5,630 nt of DNA from Candidatus Mcinerneyibacteriota bacterium (GTDB taxonomy: Bacteria > AUK180 > JAQVHJ01), in assembly GCA_030630935.1 (NCBI GenBank), contig DAOVMD010000230.1, positions 1 to 5,630 of the forward strand. The letters run 5' to 3'. This document shows, one piece after another, positions 3,030 through 5,630 of the stretch. The translations under genes were made by a program, and so were the position numbers. The notes under the pieces are model-generated. The model saw only the letters and a program-made list of their open reading frames with translations, had not been told where the DNA came from and searched no databases. The stretch's first letter is position 1; every line of letters begins with the position of its first letter.

Positions 3030-5630
3030 ATGAAAAGAAAGCGATTATTTATAATAGATGCATATTCATTAATTTATAAATCTTATTATGCGATTAAGAA
3101 TTTATCGACCAAGGAGGGTTTTCAAACGAATGCGATTTATGGGTTTGTTCGTTCAATTATGAAGGTGCTTAAGGTTAAATCACCGGATTACTTTATCATT
3201 GCATTTGATAGTAAGAAGCCATCTTTTCGTAAGGATTTATTTTCTGAGTATAAAGCCAACCGACCTGTGATGCCTGAGGATTTACAGGATCAGATTCCTA
3301 TTATTAAAGATTTAGTTAAAGCATTTTCGATTGATTCAATCGAGATTCCAGGATATGAAGCAGATGATTTAATAGGAGTTTTATCCACGATTCATTCTGT
3401 GGACAAGGAAGTTTCCATTGTTTCTTCGGATAAAGATTTATATCAATTAGTTAATGATAATGTTTGTGTTTTAGATCTTCAGAAGGATATCGAGATTAAC
3501 CGGGCTAAAGTCATTGATAAGTTTGGAGTTCCACCTGAGAAGATTCCTGAATTATTTGGACTTGCAGGTGATACAAGTGATAATATCCCAGGTGTTATGG
3601 GAGTAGGCGTTAAGACGGGCTCAAAATTAATATCGGAGTATGGGACGCTTGAGAAGTTATATGAAAACGTTGAAAATATTAAGGGTAAATTAAAGGATAA
3701 ACTAATCCGGGATAAGGACAATGCATTCCTTTCCCGCGATCTTGCCACTATCAAAACTGTAATTTCTGAAGATATTGATTTGAACGAATACCATAATGAA
3801 AATATTGACAGGGGTTTAATGGAAGAGATTCTTACACGGTTAGAATTTATTTCCATCTTGAATGATTTATTCCCTGACCGAACCGGTTTTACCGGGGACT
3901 ATGGTTATATAACAGAAGTTACGGAGTTTGACGATTTCATCTCCAGAATTTCAAAATCAGAGAAGATTTGCATTGACCTTGAGACAACCGGAATTGACCC
4001 GATTTCTGCGGAGATTGTAGGGATTTCAATTTCAGATTCCCCTGAATTCGGGAGATATATTCCAATCCGGCACGACGAAGGAGATCAATTGGAACCGGAA
4101 TTGATTTTATCAAAATTAAAATTAATTTTTGAGGATGAAAAGATAAAGAAGATTGGACATAACTTAAAGTATGAATATATAATTTTATCCAGGTACGGCA
4201 TTAAATTATCCGGGATTTATATGGATACCATGATTGCAGCATATCTCCTGACCCCGACTAACCCGAGAACAGGACTTGATGCAGTTTCTCTTGAATATCT
4301 TCATTTGAAGAAGACTCCGATAAAAAAACTCATTGGTGAAAAGAAGTCCACACAGAAATCCTTTTCAGAAGTTCTTATTGAAGACGCTTATAATTATGCA
4401 TGTGAAGATGTAGATGCACCCTTAAGGTTAGAAAAAATATTCCACAAAGAATTAATTGACCTGGAGTTATTTAAATTAATGGAGGAGCTTGAAATTCCTT
4501 TAGTATCTGTACTTGCAGAAGTTGAGATGAATGGCGTTAAGGTTGATTTGGAACACCTCTCGAAACTTGAGAAGATTTTTCAGGAAAAATTAAAGGCTTT
4601 AACTATAGAAATTTATAATCTTTCCGGAACCGAGTTCAATATTAATTCACCTAAACAATTATCAAAGGTTTTATTTGAAGATTTAAAACTCCCCTCAAAA
4701 AAGCGTACTAAGTCAGGTCTCTCAACCGACATTGAGGTTCTGACAAAATTAGCAGAGGATTACCCGATCGCAGAGAAACTTTTAGAATTTAGGAAACATA
4801 CAAAGCTTTTAAGTACATATGTAATTGCATTGGAAGGTTTGGTAAATGAAAGAACGGGTAGGATACACACATCTTTTAATCAAGCTGTCACAGCAACCGG
4901 TCGGCTATCGAGTTCAAATCCCAATCTTCAGAATATCCCGATCAAGACCGAAGAAGGCAGGGAGATAAGGAAGGCATTTATTCCTGGTGATAAGGATCAT
5001 ATTCTGATATCAGCGGATTATTCCCAAATTGAATTAAGGTTCCTGGCTCACTTTTCAGAGGACCCGGAATTGGTTGAAGCATTCAATAAAAACCTTGATG
5101 TTCATTCCCGAACTGCTGCTTTGATATTTGATATTTTTCCTGAGTTTGTAACCAGTGAACAGCGCCGGATTGCTAAGAAAGTAAACTTTGGAATTGTATA
5201 TGGTCAAACACCATACGGTTTATCGAAAGAGCTTGGAATATCTCCGAAAAAGGCGAAGCAGTTCATTGCCAATTATTTTGAGAGATACAAGAGGGTTGAG
5301 TTATATATTAGGGATACAATCGAATGTGCAAAGGAACAGAAATTTATCAGGACAATTCTTGGTCGGATACGTCATATCCCGGAATTATTTGCAAAGAATG
5401 CAAACATTCGTTCTTTTGGGGAACGCATTGCAGTTAATACCCAGCTTCAGGGCTCAGCAGCTGACCTTATAAAGAAAGCTCTCATAGAAATACATTCTGA
5501 ATTCAAGAGACTCGGGTTGCAAACTAAAATAATTCTTCAGGTTCATGATGAATTGGTTTTTGACGTTCCCCTTGCTGAGGTGGAGGATGTAAAGAGAATT
5601 GTTCGAGATAAGATGGAGAATTCAATGAAA
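3030..5630 (+). CDS. polA: DNA polymerase I (5' nuclease, 3'-5' exonuclease and polymerase), 3' end cut by the window
   Basis: Family A polymerase that removes RNA primers, fills gaps in lagging-strand synthesis and serves excision repair. 867 codons are open to the edge; by comparison with E. coli (928 residues) about 20 residues are missing. The 5'-nuclease domain (about 1-290) has its acidic sites: D10, D60, EADD at 110-113, SSDKD with D134 and D136, and GDTSDN with D181 and D184. The proofreading domain (about 310-480) has Exo I D316/E318 (IDLETTG) and Exo III Y456/D460 (YACED), but Exo II is NLKYE with E382 where E. coli has D424. The polymerase domain has TGR at 623-625, motif A DYSQIELR from D663, motif B R712, K716, F720, Y724 (RRIAKKVNFGIVYG) and motif C HDE at 839-841. 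Phe at 720 is the dideoxynucleotide-discriminating form. It has its own promoter, with no co-transcribed partner upstream. Confidence 0.98.
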   Translation, partial: MKRKRLFIIDAYSLIYKSYYAIKNLSTKEGFQTNAIYGFVRSIMKVLKVKSPDYFIIAFDSKKPSFRKDLFSEYKANRPVMPEDLQDQIPIIKDLVKAFSIDSIEIPGYEADDLIGVLSTIHSVDKEVSIVSSDKDLYQLVNDNVCVLDLQKDIEINRAKVIDKFGVPPEKIPELFGLAGDTSDNIPGVMGVGVKTGSKLISEYGTLEKLYENVENIKGKLKDKLIRDKDNAFLSRDLATIKTVISEDIDLNEYHNENIDRGLMEEILTRLEFISILNDLFPDRTGFTGDYGYITEVTEFDDFISRISKSEKICIDLETTGIDPISAEIVGISISDSPEFGRYIPIRHDEGDQLEPELILSKLKLIFEDEKIKKIGHNLKYEYIILSRYGIKLSGIYMDTMIAAYLLTPTNPRTGLDAVSLEYLHLKKTPIKKLIGEKKSTQKSFSEVLIEDAYNYACEDVDAPLRLEKIFHKELIDLELFKLMEELEIPLVSVLAEVEMNGVKVDLEHLSKLEKIFQEKLKALTIEIYNLSGTEFNINSPKQLSKVLFEDLKLPSKKRTKSGLSTDIEVLTKLAEDYPIAEKLLEFRKHTKLLSTYVIALEGLVNERTGRIHTSFNQAVTATGRLSSSNPNLQNIPIKTEEGREIRKAFIPGDKDHILISADYSQIELRFLAHFSEDPELVEAFNKNLDVHSRTAALIFDIFPEFVTSEQRRIAKKVNFGIVYGQTPYGLSKELGISPKKAKQFIANYFERYKRVELYIRDTIECAKEQKFIRTILGRIRHIPELFAKNANIRSFGERIAVNTQLQGSAADLIKKALIEIHSEFKRLGLQTKIILQVHDELVFDVPLAEVEDVKRIVRDKMENSMK

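Noticed and set aside
3479-3856. A 125-codon minus-strand frame
   Set aside because: It lies entirely within the 5'-nuclease domain of polA, whose frame is conserved across it; a shadow frame.
3030-5630. Possible frameshift in polA
   Set aside because: All nuclease, exonuclease and polymerase motifs fall in one frame from 3030 to 5630 with no stop; the gene is intact as far as visible.

Overview
The window is AT-rich bacterial DNA with two clear protein genes transcribed away from each other. On the minus strand (305-2473) is a 722-residue secreted protein: a signal peptide, a seven-unit SBBP-type beta-propeller, an Ig-like region, a carboxypeptidase-regulatory-like domain and a C-terminal YPNP sorting-type domain. 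On the plus strand (3030 to the right edge) is polA, DNA polymerase I. It carries all three enzymatic domains and lacks only its last ~20 residues. It is an ordinary housekeeping polymerase apart from one substitution in the proofreading site.

Organism: the YPNP-type C-terminal domain, the SBBP propeller and the SWTGE...SDGLNPE-type Ig region together recall proteins of the FCB group and of candidate phyla such as Elusimicrobiota or Firestonebacteria. Both genes have textbook sigma-70 promoters (TTGACT/TTGACA, 17-bp spacer, TATAAT), not the TTTG/TAnnTTTG type of classical Bacteroidetes. I therefore favour a non-Bacteroidetes lineage, but the phylum is an inference with low certainty.

Layout: 1-304 is mostly non-coding. 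It holds a short 9-nt-period repeat (31-57) and a ~120-bp fold-back element (69-188) that can form a three-way junction. A reading frame open from the left edge to 181 might be the tail of another gene. 305-2473 is the propeller gene. 2474-3029 is a 556-bp divergent intergenic region with the two opposed promoters at its ends. Between them lie at least six inverted repeats and two 7-nt-period micro-arrays. 3030-5630 is polA.

The two genes show no functional link. I do not see a convincing new multi-gene system. The most unusual items are the fold-back element at 69-188, whose arms match the integron attC box consensus but also fit a TA-flanked MITE, the pair of mutually exclusive stems at 2824-2892, and glutamate replacing the Exo II aspartate of PolA.
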